Shown piece after piece: positions 40,857 through 51,537 of a DNA stretch of 64,000 nt (positions are counted from its first letter, which is position 1; each line of letters opens with the position of its first letter). Position numbers and translations under genes: made by a program. Under the pieces are notes generated by a model. The model ran no database searches. It was given only the letters and a program-made list of their open reading frames with translations, and was not told the origin of the DNA. This DNA comes from Chondrus crispus (lineage: Eukaryota > Rhodophyta > Florideophyceae > Gigartinales > Gigartinaceae): the NCBI RefSeq assembly GCF_000350225.1, contig NW_005179087.1, positions 1-64,000 on the forward strand, in the 5' to 3' direction.

Positions 40857-41365
40857 AGCAACAGCTGAGGATCTGGGAGGTCGGCGCTTGCGATCATGAG
40901 GTAGTGCCCTTTCAGTCTTCCGTACCATAGTTCAGTATTTCGTATACGGTACAGTACTACTGTGCTGCACACACTAAAGTATACAGGACGGTTATTGGTT
41001 GAAGTCTGTTTCCAAACATGACAGTACTGTACTGGACAGCAAGACACGGTATGTTTGCTATTCTGATCCATTCTTGATGGGATCCCTACTTCTTCATCAG
41101 CCTTCTCAATTCGACCTGCCGCGATCTCTCATTTCAGCCTGGCACTGCGCGGTACTCAAGTCTGAAGTTCAAGCCCTCCTCATCTCTACTACGTCGTGCA
41201 CTGATAATTGGCGAATTGCGCGTCAATCCATCCCGACTTCACTTGTATCAAGTACCCTTCATCGCCGTGACAGTGTTCGGTCTTGCAGGCCGTAGGATCA
41301 CTGCCCCATTATATTGATCTATCGAGATTGGAGCATTCTTTGTGCATTGAAGCTACCACCCTGTC
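40857..41365. other. intergenic region
   Basis: 509 bp without a gene. It contains several TACTGTAC/GTACAGTAC words at 40940-41040. Confidence 0.45.
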
Positions 41366-42202
41366 ATGTTAAGAAGCGGTGGCAATCTTGTGCGTCGGAT
41401 GCAGTGTCTATGTATTCGAGACCTACTACCTGCATCACGGTTTTCGTCCACAGTTTCTGCACAGTCTCCGGCAGCCAACCCAACGACACCATTCGTCCCA
41501 GACGTCCAGGAACCCCCATTAGATTCATGGAATGGAGCTGATGTCGAGGCCGTCGTGCACAAGTCGTTTGAGGACATGGTCCCGATCGAAGTAACTACTC
41601 TTCCGGGTCGTATTTTTAATGCTCCGATCCGCTCGGATCTGGTACATCGAGTAGTTATATGGCAGCTGGCGAAGCGCAGAGCAGGTACCGCCAAGACCAA
41701 AAATAGATCTGAAGTCAAGGGCTCCGGGAGGAAGATCAGGCCGCAAAAAGGCACCGGCCGCTCGCGCCAAGGCGCAATCACTTCTCCGATCTTTCGGGGT
41801 GGTGGAAGGGCACAAGGGCCCGTGCAAAGAGACTTCGACTACCCTCTACCCTTTAATGTCAGAAGGAATGGCCTTCGATCAGTGTTGTCTTCAAAATACG
41901 CCTGCGGACAGCTGTGGATCGTAGAAGACGCAAAAATCGAGGATACGAAGACGCGCCGAGTAATTCAGGCTATGGACCGATACGCGTGGAAATCAGCTCT
42001 TATTGTGGACGATGATCCAGAAGGCATAGCTGGTGTGGATCAGTCTCTACATGCAGCATCTCATAGTGTTCAACACACTCTAGCCATGAACGTTCGTGGC
42101 CTGAATGTTTACGACGCCATATATTTTGATATGCTTATACTGACAAGGCCTGCCCTGCGAAGCCTAAATGAGCGCTTCGCACGGTATAATTGGCTGGTAT
42201 AG
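41366..42202 (+). CDS. MRPL4: mitochondrial ribosomal protein uL4m
   Basis: 278 aa. The first ~35 residues (MLRSGGNLVRRMQCLCIRDL...) form a basic mitochondrial presequence. The uL4 core is clear: LVHRVVIWQLAKRRAGTAKT, then the family signature KGSGRKIRPQKGTGRSRQGA, FRGGGRAQGP, and RRNGLRSVLSSKY. The C-terminal half has the Rossmann-like part, ending LILTRPALRSLNERFA. uL4 binds 23S-type rRNA in the large subunit and lines the exit tunnel. A plastid copy is possible in principle but the leader and divergence suit the mitochondrion. It lies 509 bp after the SNF2/RING gene on the same strand and converges with the locus at 42264. Confidence 0.93.
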   Translation: MLRSGGNLVRRMQCLCIRDLLPASRFSSTVSAQSPAANPTTPFVPDVQEPPLDSWNGADVEAVVHKSFEDMVPIEVTTLPGRIFNAPIRSDLVHRVVIWQLAKRRAGTAKTKNRSEVKGSGRKIRPQKGTGRSRQGAITSPIFRGGGRAQGPVQRDFDYPLPFNVRRNGLRSVLSSKYACGQLWIVEDAKIEDTKTRRVIQAMDRYAWKSALIVDDDPEGIAGVDQSLHAASHSVQHTLAMNVRGLNVYDAIYFDMLILTRPALRSLNERFARYNWLV

Positions 42203-42263
42203 TTCCAGCGTCGAGGCTCTTTTTCACTACAGCTGCGTGATTTAAGCAAAATCTGCACTACCT

Positions 42264-43074
42264 CTACTCATCCAAAGGATCAATGTCTTCAAGAGTATCC
42301 TGTCCCTCCATGATTCTCCGGAAAGATCTTGAGGCGCCCTTTGATGGAGACCGCTGGGGCATGATTGCGGCATAGTCAGAATCCCGTGCTGAGTTCAGAG
42401 TCACCCAATCATCCCAAACGTGGAGCTGCTTGTTGTGTTCCACGAACCTCTGTCTCGGCGTGTTAGGCCTGGGTGACGGCGGCCTGATCCCCTCCCATGT
42501 GTCCTCATTATGCGCTTCCCGAGTCATTTCCGTCAGCGTTTCGTGCGTGTAAAGCGGGTTACGCTCTCGCCTGCTTTCCGAGCTAGGCGTGCGAACAGCA
42601 AATTTGATAGAACGACAGGAGTCCGTTGCACTTCCGAAGCTCGTCATGTGTCGGAACGTCGGGGGTCCATCCTCACTTGAACAGCGGCTATATCCAGAAA
42701 GACTCTTCAATCGCCGTGCGAGAACCTGCCCTCCCATTTTGGTGGTTGGAATGGCGTTATTCAGTAAACCAAACGCACTTTGGGCGCTTGGATCCCTCTC
42801 TTTGTCTGGAAATGACTTGTGCGAAGGCGTTCGGACCATTCTTGCTTTCTGGCAGTGTAATGCTTCCTCGAAGGGGAACGATTTGGTTGTAGTCTGCCTC
42901 AGTCAGAAAGGCAGAGCGGAAAGCATTTATCCATTCCTCCGTGGTTTGGTGCCGTTGGCCTTGGCATTTACACACAGCGTTTCTTGACATTTTGATGAAA
43001 GGTGAAACAACTCTGAGGTAGTATCCATGATCTGCAATAAATACAGAGTTTAAAAAACGGCCATGAAAGAGCAT
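42264..43074 (-). CDS. uncertain locus: PH-like segment and Ser/Arg-rich tail in two overlapping frames
   Basis: Two frames overlap. Frame one (43074-42757, 105 codons from an ATG) has HGYYLRVVSPF and TTEEWINAFRSAF, reminiscent of the last strand and helix of a PH domain. Frame two (42839-42264, 191 codons) is polar and Ser/Arg/Pro-rich and ends GQDTLEDIDPLDE. They overlap by 83 bp in different phases and could belong to one gene through a missed intron or an indel. A TTTATTGCAG acceptor-like site lies at about 43035, just before HGYYL, so the PH part may be a downstream exon, but no donor is obvious before the rhomboid gene ends at 43099. I am not sure that this is a functional gene. Confidence 0.4.
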
Positions 43075-43098
43075 GACATGCGACCGAAAACAGTCTTC

Positions 43099-44183
43099 TT
43101 AGTCATGTTTTGAATGCCCTCCGTCAGCTTTCAAAATATTTTGGAAAAGGTGGCCACTCTTGCTTCGGCGACCCGCAGCCTGTTCGCGCACGAGTTTGTC
43201 CCTGAGGAGGTAAAACCAAAAGTTAGCAAAAAAGGCGCCACCAAGGTGAGCCGCAAAATCAATTTTCCCCAGAGATCCAAGCAAGCCCGCTGCATCGATG
43301 ACGGTGTATGCAATAACGAGCTCTTGCATTGTTAAAGTCTTGTCTGTGCCAAAAAAAGACATTCGTCTGTCTGGAAAGAAGCATGCATACAACCAGAGGA
43401 CCGATACGACGGCTCCACTTGCCCCAAGGCTCAGCACATTGCTTTTTGTGACTCTCCGAAAGGTGAGGCTTGCGAGTGAAGAAGCAATCCCTGAGGTTCC
43501 GTAGAAAATATAAAAGCGATGGGCACCCAAGACGTCAGCGACATCTGGGCCAAACCTGTTCAAAAGATACATGTTTGCGCCGAGATGAAACATGCTCATG
43601 TGAGAGAAGTTTGAAGTCACACTCGTCCATACCCTTCCCCTACGCATTGATTCCAATGAATTGGCAAAGTGGCTACACCATCATACACCAAAATAGAAAC
43701 AACCAAATCCATAAGTTAGACATGCCCCGACGCAATTTCAAAAACAACGAAGGTGGAATATTGCACTTACCGAACCATAAATGCCGTTGGGACAGCTTTC
43801 CATAATAGATAAACCCCCACATTGGCTGTGATAATCTTCAAGACGGTGGCTCCCCCTTCCGTATCCACCCTGTCCTTAAGGCTATCCCGGACCCCCTCAT
43901 AACCCCCCCTGACAGCGTCTGAAGCCGCGAGCGGAAACTCACGCAGCGATTTGATTGAGAATCTGGAATCCCCTTGACCTTCATATCGAAACACGGAGTG
44001 CTGGTACGGCTCTCTATTGAGCTTTTCGCGGGCTTCGGCGGCGACAAGTAGACCTGTAAGGACGGTGGAAGCGGTGGCTACGGGAAACGCGGGGCGCCGG
44101 ATGAGGGCGTTAGCGGTGGATCGGGTGGAGGGCCGGGAGATGATGGTGCGGAGCGAAGCGAGCAGACGGGTGGAGAAGCGCAT
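43099..44183 (-). CDS. rhomboid-family intramembrane serine protease, mitochondrial (PARL-like), two exons
   Basis: Exon 1 is 44183-43771 and exon 2 is 43672-43099, giving 328 aa. The intron 43673-43770 (98 bp, GTAAGT...TAG, phase 2) joins PTAFMVR to HFANSLESMRRG in frame. The first 35 residues (MRFSTRLLASLRTIISRPS...) are a typical mitochondrial presequence. A first membrane helix near 120-137 precedes the rhomboid core with NFSHMSMFHLGANMYLL, the catalytic Ser in SLGASGAVVSVL (Ser 223) and the catalytic His in FAAHLGGAFFANF (His 280). An extra N-terminal helix before a six-helix core is the PARL/Pcp1 arrangement of the inner mitochondrial membrane, where these proteases cut membrane anchors. 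The ATG is the first in frame. Confidence 0.92.
43673..43770 (-). other. intron of the rhomboid gene
   Basis: 98 bp, GTAAGT...TAG on the minus strand, phase 2; it joins the N-terminal helix to the conserved rhomboid core. Confidence 0.9.
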
Positions 44184-44427
44184 TGCGTGCGCGAGGGGGA
44201 AGGCGACCCAGAGGGTCGGGGTGACAGGGATGTTGTTGTCTAGTGTCCGTTGCGCATGTGTTTGAAAGAGCTGAGCGCATGCCCTCGGATGTGCGGTTCG
44301 GAAGAGGATTGGGAACAATGTAGGATAAGTGGGCAAGACGGTGCTGAGTGAAGTTGAGCGAGTGCGTCCATTATTGACGAAGGGGCTTCGGAAACTCGGA
44401 GAAAGAGGTGAGAACGTTGATCAATCT

Positions 44428-44894
44428 GAGACGACACGTATGTATACGTGTCTGCGTGAGCTGATGACATGGTTGATCACGCTCGAACTATCCGTGCTGC
44501 ACTGCATCTGGAGGACAACGCTGACCTCCCTCCCCTTGATTGGAAATTCGTCCCTCTTGCATTTGACACTCTTGGCGCCCCAAGTGCCCGCACCACATCC
44601 GTACTTGACTCTCTTGCTCGTCAGATCGCGACTCGCACTGGGACTTTATTTGGAACTGCCAAGTCCCGTCTCTCCCAGCGCCTTAGCTACACGATATGGT
44701 CCAGCGTAGCCTCGGCTACCGTCGCCCGTATGCCTTATCACTGCTCGGCCCTACTGTACAGTATCATGTCCCACCCAAATGTGACTCTTAAACGCCCGTC
44801 CTGTGGTATAGCATCGGCTCCCCCTGAAAGTTAGAAAAATAAAGTCATTGATCAAAGTCTGTCAATCGGAGACGACACGTATGTATACGTGTCC
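44428..44894 (+). mobile_element. 5'-truncated non-LTR (LINE) retrotransposon fragment between direct repeats
   Basis: The 25-bp word starting GAGACGACACGTATG occurs identically at 44428-44452 and 44870-44894, as target-site duplications would. Between them, 44469-44834 encodes 121 aa with WKFVPLAFDTLGAPSARTT and SLARQIATRTGTLFG, which resembles the region downstream of reverse transcriptase in LINE-type proteins. After the stop comes AAAAATAAAG, a short A-rich tail next to the second repeat. The repeat itself is nearly palindromic (ACACGTAT/GT/ATACGTGT). A small 3'-terminal LINE scrap fits best; family assignment is by memory of the motif only. Confidence 0.5.
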
Positions 44895-46293
44895 ACCAGC
44901 GCTACAGTACTGTGTCGCTTACTCCCGGTGGTACACACGGAGGTATTCCTTCAAAGTGGTGCGCTGGGTCGCGGCTCCGACATGAAGCTACCACAGAAGT
45001 TGCACCTTTGTCGAGAGTACGTGAGGCAGGCACAACAAGTTCCACATAAGCTGGGGAAATTCAATTGGTGCAGTCTGCGATCCAATTTGTGTTTCTTCCT
45101 TTTGAAAGGAAGAAACACAAATTGGATCGCAGCTGAAATCAGCTTCTCTTCCGTGTGCGTTTGTTGTCGCCTGCAAGGCGATGCTTTGCAGCAGCCCTCA
45201 GCCTGGACAACTGACATTGTGTTGCGTATACTGCGTATTGTGTTGCGTATAGTTGAGTCACAATGAGCAACGTAACCGACCTCTCTACCCGCCGCACCGT
45301 ACTATTTATCCGATACCTCTGCAGCTAAGGTTACTGCCTGAATAGATCCGGTCATGATGGATCAAACGGGAGTTGTTCGCGAGCTATCATAATCTCCTTC
45401 AACGCCGTGTCTATAGTATTGTACTGTATGGATTCCATACAACATGAAGGGACTTCTGTACTGCATACGTGGGATACCAGACACGTCTCGGGCCATCCGC
45501 ATGTAGAGAACCATAGTCACATCGGCTGCAACGAAAAACGAAATATCGACGTGTTCTATCCAGCGGTCTGGGCATCTGGTCAAGTCTTTTATGAACCCTT
45601 TCACATGCGCTCGACATTCCAAGGGTAGTGTCTTGTGGAGACGACCCGACCCGTGATTTGTCTATTTCATCACTAAATAAAGTTTTTTTCAATACCCTAT
45701 ACAGAAACCTGAGGCCTTGGGAGGGAAAGTTTGTTCTCAACTCTTCAACTTTTTTGTCCCGGGCATTAACTTCGCGTGTAACCTCCAAATATCTAGCAGT
45801 TTTGAAGACAATGACGGTCCAACAGGTCAGTGACCCAAATTTTAAACTGCCTGGTTGTTTTTTTTATCTATGATCATCGAGCTATTTTATCACAAGTTTT
45901 TGGCTGTCAGGATAGTTTCTTCTGTTGAGTACTTTTCTTCATATATGTAGGTCATTTCAAAGTGATTTCAGTACTCGACCATATCACTTCATGTTCTGGG
46001 CAGTGTGACCAAGTTCCCTCAATTCAAAAAGTTTATTGCTGTACACGTGCTGTATTTCATTACGTGGCATTTTTTTGCATCCGTTCCATGAGATTACGAA
46101 AATCGTGATTTCTGAAAATAATTTTGATCGATATCGACGAATTGGGCTCAAATGAGGCCAAACGCTGTCCACAGTAGTCAGTAGTTTCCGAATCATACCG
46201 GATCCTGTCGTCCAGACATCGACAATGGGCAACCGTCCAGCTTGGCGAGGGTCATGGTGCCTTGCCAACTGTAGCAGGGCTATCATTAGGGAG
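44895..46293. other. intergenic region with a long perfect palindrome
   Basis: 1.4 kb with no supported gene. A 58-bp palindrome lies at 45075-45132. Short frames on both strands (for example 45407-45628) have no family resemblance. The stretch 45640-46200 is AT-rich. Confidence 0.45.
45075..45132. repeat. perfect palindrome, 28-bp arms, 2-nt loop
   Basis: The arm at 45075-45102 (starting CTGCGATCCAATTTG) is repeated exactly inverted at 45105-45132 around TG. It could extrude as a hairpin or arise by fold-back copying. Confidence 0.96.
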
Positions 46294-46865
46294 ATGGCGC
46301 GACTGTCACGAGTTGTCTTCTTGCTGCGCGATCTCCAGCAGGGCTTGCGGTTTTATCGCGACGGCTTAGGGCTGCGCGTCGACGCGCACACCGAGTCGTT
46401 TGCGAGGCTTTGTACCAGCAATCATGTGCCGATCGAACTCAACTTGGCGGAGAGGTATGTTGACATCACCTGCACCTGGGAATATAGTATAACTTCCCCA
46501 TGATCTTTTGCCCGCTTGCAGAAATCATGCTTTGTTGCGCGCTTATTGTCGACGATGACTGACTGACACGTATCGCTTGCGCGTTTTCGCTTCGTAGTGA
46601 GGCGCAGCTTTCAACGGGCTACTCCCCTTTTCTTACGTTTGAGGTCGACGATATGGATCAGACCGTACCCAAGTTGATGCAGCTCGGCGCCGCCCTCGAC
46701 GGCTCCATCAGATATGAGCCCTACGGCAAGATCGCTGCCGTGAGAAGCCCGGATGGGCACATGCTCGGCTTGTTCGAGAAAGCGAATCTGCCCGATGACG
46801 GTGCCACAGCGCTTGCGGCTGCTAGTGCTGCGAGGAAGCACATGAAGGACAACCAGACGAGCTGA
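46294..46865 (+). CDS. glyoxalase/bleomycin-resistance/dioxygenase (VOC) fold protein, two exons
   Basis: Exons 46294-46454 and 46598-46865 give 142 aa. The intron 46455-46597 (143 bp, GTATGT...TAG, phase 2) joins ELNLAE to SEAQLSTGYSPFLTFEV in frame. The protein has the paired beta-alpha-beta modules of the vicinal-oxygen-chelate fold: VVFLLRDLQQGLRFYRDGLGLRV at the start and VRSPDGHMLGLFEKAN near the end, with the intermediate LTFEVDDMDQTVPKLMQLGA. The specific substrate cannot be told; small single-domain VOC proteins include glyoxalase I-like and resistance-type proteins. An in-frame ATG at 46225 would add 23 residues. The gene converges with the phosphatase at 47087/47343. Confidence 0.85.
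46455..46597 (+). other. intron of the VOC-fold gene
   Basis: 143 bp, GTATGT...TAG, phase 2. Reading frames on both sides are incompatible without it, and the joined protein matches the family. Confidence 0.88.
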
Positions 46866-47086
46866 TCAGTCATCAGTGATGACCTACAAATTTGTTTCGA
46901 AATACTCTAAACCTTGACGACATGGACAAGTGGCTCAGCTAGACTGTGCAAGTTTTTGGTGGGAACCGAATGAAAACACAAGGAATGGAATTCATAATGT
47001 CGCAATCAGTTCTTTAGTTATTGTCATGATAACTCAGCATCTGTACATCGCCCTCGCGGTGGCTTCATCTCTCATCAATTGGTAAC

Positions 47087-48866
47087 CTATCTACAGGATC
47101 TACCATTCCATTGTCCGATGACTCTAATCTTTCCCTCCGGTACAGTCGCAAGTAACAACTCCTGGTCGCACTGACACGCTGATGCCACAACCAAGCATTT
47201 CACCCGCGACGCGGCAAAATATCCTGGGCTATACAAGCTCGACTCGGCAAGTCTTACATGAAAGCCAAGCGTATATATACAGTCATATATGTCACAAAGT
47301 AGTCCAAAATGATAGGAGTACTTGCCAAAGCCTGTTCGCCACTTACTTCGCATGATTTTGCATTCCTTCGTCCAAAACTTCTCTGAAAAACTCCAGCAGT
47401 CGATCAAGTTCTACGATCCCATCGCGACCATGCTCCCCAAGAGCGGGGATATTCTCAACGTAACGCTCATGAAGACGAAAGCGCACGAAGTGAGAAGGTC
47501 TAGAGTCGCTATCCGCTTCGTACAGCTCAATTGCGAGGTTTGCAGCAAAAGGAGACATGGCGCTCAGACCTCGGAAGAAGTCCGGATCAGATGGCGAGAG
47601 CCCGTTCGTGTCAATTCCAAGAAGAAGAAGAAGAGGGACCAGAGTCTCTGCATGGGCAAATCGCAAGTCTGCAGCATAGGCTTGCGTCTCAGTTGGTTGT
47701 ACACTTGCCGTCAGCGAGTCCATAATGTCCTGGACAAGCGGGGCGGCAGCAGCTCTAAAGCGCTCATGTGCCTTAAAGAAAGGACGGTTGCGTATATCAG
47801 CAAGTTCCAGGACGCGTGTATCTCCCGGGGTGAGCAGGCGAAAGAAAGGACTGGTACCAGCCCGGCCGTGTGCTGTCTCAAAAGCACAGACTTCTCCGAT
47901 GACGCGCACAAGATCCAGTTCCAGTGGGATGGTTGCTCCCAACGTTGTCGATATACGGTTTGCCATCTCTGCCGCGATGTGACGAACAAGACTTTGTGAG
48001 AAGTTTTGTCGTTGCTCGGTCTTGTACCGGGTCGCGAATGTGGCGTACTCATTGTGATGATGAGGGTCAAAGTAGCGAAGACTTGCGTCGCGGCCAATGG
48101 GAAGCACCTCCACACGGTCATCCCCATCGCTTGAACGGGGTAGTGCGGACGTGGAGGGACAGGAATGAACCGAGGGTGTTGTCGTGCCAGGTTCGGAGTC
48201 AGAGTCGGACTCCTGTTCGAATTCATGTGTGTCAGGCAGTGGGATGCCTAGTTGTTGGCAAGCTTGGACGTATCCCATGCGGAAGGCCTTTGCTGATTGA
48301 ATGGCACGGTTCTTGTACGAAGAGCGGATGCGGAACTTGTTCGTTGTCTCATGCAGTGTCTGGCCGTAGATGTGAGCAAAGCGCATTCCAATGTTGCAGA
48401 GCTCGTGTTCGCCGTGAATGGTCAAATCGCCCGGGTTCTGGCTATAGACCTTCAAAGTCTGCTCCCAGCGGTCCAGCCACAACGGCTGCGGGGATGGGAG
48501 AGCCGCACGAAGCCAAGAGTAGAGAGAGAGCATCCGCTGCAACGAGGTCTTCGTTGGGTTGCGAGTGCCATGCCTCGCAATGAGCGAGACATGAATGAGA
48601 CGGGCAGCGGCAGCGGGATGGTCGGAGCGTGGACACGTGACGATGTGCTGAATGAGCCTCGGGGGAAGATAGGGTGTCTTGGTGCCATAGGACCATTCGG
48701 CGAGGGTTCTGCGGTTCGGTGGTGTAGCAATAGTGAGACTGTTGGTTTCGCGGAGAGCAGGGGTCGTGAGGACGCGAAGACGATGCAAATGTGGTAGCGT
48801 CGAGGCGGGAGAGTCGGCCAGGGGGGCATGGGGTAACACTTGAAGTGGTTGAGGCTGATGCAACAT
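47087..48866 (-). CDS. MINPP-like histidine phosphatase (multiple inositol polyphosphate phosphatase family)
   Basis: The main exon runs from the ATG at 48866 to 47343 (507 aa if unspliced). The N-terminal RHGTRNP (RHG at 98-100) carries the nucleophilic His, and RFAHAETLVPLLLLLG near 404 is the HAE proton-donor motif typical of MINPP rather than HD-type acid phosphatases. Between them lies a helical domain with an acidic Ser-rich insertion. The TAA stop sits inside a perfect donor, GTAAGT (47346-47341). Splicing 47253-47346 (94 bp, GT...AG) would replace the stop with 54 further residues ending at 47087 (561 aa), in frame and close in length to other introns here. I mark the longer model but cannot decide. 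Likely activity: removal of phosphates from inositol phosphates. The first ~40 residues are Pro/His/Leu-rich; no clear signal peptide. Confidence 0.83.
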
Positions 48867-49705
48867 GACGGGGATGGTATTGGTGGTACTTTTAATTATC
48901 GGGAGGGAAAGATGAGTGTTGGAGGGTGTCTTCGGAGGTGAGGCGGTGAGTTGGAGTGGAAAGAGTTGTAGGGAGGGAGGACGTATGGATGGGGAGGTGT
49001 GAGAGTGGGCGGGGACAGAAGGGAAGGGAAAAGGGGACAACGTCTGATTATGAAGCAATGACAAGATAGAGTGATTATGTGGGGGTTGTCGAGGGCATTG
49101 CTGGAGATGGGTTGCGTGTCGTACTGTTTTATAGGAGAGAGAGGATGGGGGTGGGAGTGGGAGTGACGAGACGGCGGAGTTTGTGAAAACGTGCTTGAAA
49201 TGGAGCGGTGCTGAGGAATATTGCAAGCGGGAGAATTTACTTGTACTGTACCGTTACCGTACGTGTGATGTATGAATGGGGCCCAGGGTCAGTTGGAGAG
49301 AGGGGGGAAGAGGAGTGGGAATCAGGGACATAGATAGGTTCAGATGTGGACAGGGAGGAGGGGTAGGTAAAGTAGGGGGGTGGTCAGCGGACAAAATGAG
49401 GATGGGAAGGATTAAGCGATGAGGTAGGGGGCGAGGTTTGGTTGCTTGCGAGTCATTCGCGCGATTGCGTTCGGATTTGCTGGATGGGGGGGCGGGGAGG
49501 AGGGGGAGGGGGACGCTCCGGTCAAGCAAGCAAGACGAGAAACGAGAGTTGGAGACGCACATTTGGAGTGGTGTACCAAATGTGTGAGATAGGGCATCAG
49601 GATGTAGCGTGTGACAAAAAAAAATTATGTGGAGATGGGATGGGTCTATAAAATCTGTGGACCTGTGGGCAGGGCAGACGCTGTGCGGTGTGTTTTTTGA
49701 TACTA
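48867..49705. other. intergenic region, purine-rich on the plus strand
   Basis: No gene. Runs of G and A (pyrimidine-rich on the phosphatase strand) explain long but low-complexity frames. It contains the promoter side of the phosphatase gene and one TACTGTACCGTTACCGTA cluster at 49243. Confidence 0.45.
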
Positions 49706-49936
49706 CAGTGTGCGAAACGACAATAAATACACCCATCGTCGAAAGGGTTTTCCAGCAACACACGCCGAAAACATAAAAAAGCACACTGTATGATGTCGCA
49801 AAACACACGGCGGGACCGATTCCGGGCTCGGATTGGCTCTACCATAAAAGCATGGACCGCAATCTTTAAAAACCTTTGCGAAACGCAAATAAATACGCGA
49901 AACGCCATAGAGTACAGTACCAAAAAAGTCTTTATT

Positions 49937-51537
49937 TTAGTACTTTGTCGCACGCCCTTGTCCATCCAGCACTGCAAGCATACGGCGAGGTATGCTACGA
50001 TAAAGGCTCTGTAGGAGTTCTCCACTAATTGTCGCCCATACCTCCTCAATGACCTCCTGAAGTTGGTCTACAGTATCGAACTGCAATTGACAAAGATAAA
50101 CGCGGCACGCCATGATGCCCCAAATGTTCTCTATTATATTGCGATCAGGCGACTTTGCCGGCCAATCTAGTCCTTACACCCTTCTGAGTTAGCCATGAGC
50201 GCATATATGTAGACCTATGGATAGAGGCACCATCTTGCTGGTAAACCCAAGTGGCCATTTCGCCATACATCTCCGCTGCGAAGGGAAGTAAAGCTTGGTC
50301 GAGGGTTGCACATTACTTGCAATAGTCTTGATTTTCATTTAAAAAGACAAACAAAGACACCTCGTACCGGGAAATACCTGCGCAAACCATGACTGATGCT
50401 CCTCCATTTTGTCTTTTTGAAAAAAACCTTTCATCTTTCCGTAGATCATGCAAATAGCATGCGTTGCAGTCAGGGCCGTCGGATTTGAACTATTTTTCGT
50501 CACTAAAAATTACCTTGTTCCAAAAATGATCTCCTTTGTCAATAAAGCGACGTTCCCATTTCACTCTATTTTTGCGGTGTAGAGCAGTCATCATGGGTGC
50601 GGTTGTCATTTTTTTATACTTCAGGTGTGAAGTTGCGCTTAAAATTTGTTGAATTCTGCGCACTCCTACCGGTAGTCCGAGGTCCTTCTTTAGATCTTGA
50701 GTTGAAAAGTTTCCTGAGGATGCCTTTCGGATCATGGCTTTCTCTTGGCGGACGGTGAGCTTTTGACCAGCTACATGCGCACGAGCACGAGAGGTACGAC
50801 TCGGATTCTTTAAAAAGCGCTGCATGGCTCCTACGGATCTTCCCAACTCCTTAGATATTGTGGGATAACTACCTTCGTCCCGACCACTCGGAGCCAGGGG
50901 GGTTAGAGGTAAGGGAGCGCGCGCCGCTGGGTAACCCACGCGAGCGCAAACCGTACGGAAGGACTCGAAAAGAGAAAAGGCTCACGTGGCCGGTGACGCG
51001 CAGCCGGTCGGTGGTGTTAGATCCGGACGGCCGGTCACGGGTTAGAAGCCTGAGACTTAGAGGTAAAACCGGACGGAGTTAGCAAAAAGCCGTAAAGGGA
51101 AGAGAGGCGAGTCTGCCTCCGTTTACTGGAACGGGGCAGGTGCCCCAGGTCTTAACCCGTAAGTGGGACGCCAGGACACCTGTCCCGCTACAGTAGCTGT
51201 TACATACTGTATACCGGCTACTGTACTAAATTGGCTAATTTGTGCCATTAACCACTAATTGCTAATTAGTTACCGGATGGGTCGCACACGTGTGCCCATG
51301 GCCACGACCGGCGCCAACGGTTGTGTCACGTGTACGCCGTGGAGGTACTACTGTGCTCGCAGAGGGCGCGTGCACGATTACTACAGTAGTAACCGCCCGT
51401 CTCGGCGGTTCTCATCTCCCACCGGGGGTTGCGGTGTGGAATTATACCACAGATATATCCCGTAAGGACATTAGTTGATGGTGCAAGGCCAGGATCTGGC
51501 CCTTTTCGATGTCGCTGAGTGGCGGTCCTCTTGGCAT
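49937..51537 (-). pseudogene. Tc1/mariner transposase, interrupted
   Basis: The start is the ATG at 51537 (MPRGPPLSDIEKGQILALHH), a helix-turn-helix domain. It is interrupted at the LTR (50854-51456) within LRDIS; beyond the LTR the frame resumes with KELGRSVGAMQRFL and continues with QEKAMIRKASSGNFS to HFWNKVIFSDEK, where a TAG follows at about 50488. Further parts lie in other frames: DGPDCNA, NGGASVMV and, near 50150-49937, DWPAKSPDRNIIENIWG and a C-terminus ending GQGRATKY. The second Asp (FSDE) and the third-residue region (SPDRNIIEN) are recognisable. With one stop and at least two shifts besides the LTR, the copy is inactive. Confidence 0.85.
50859..51451 (-). mobile_element. solo LTR, gypsy family A, inserted in the mariner transposase
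   Basis: 593 bp, TGTGGGATAAC to ATTATACCACA, with the perfect 5-bp target duplication GATAT (50854-50858 and 51452-51456). On the minus strand it aligns along its whole length with the 3' LTR at 15702-16291, including the U3 part. It postdates the mariner insertion. Confidence 0.93.

Noticed and set aside
47924-48583. 219-codon plus frame inside the MINPP-like gene
   Set aside because: Antisense shadow; the minus strand carries the RHG and HAE motifs.
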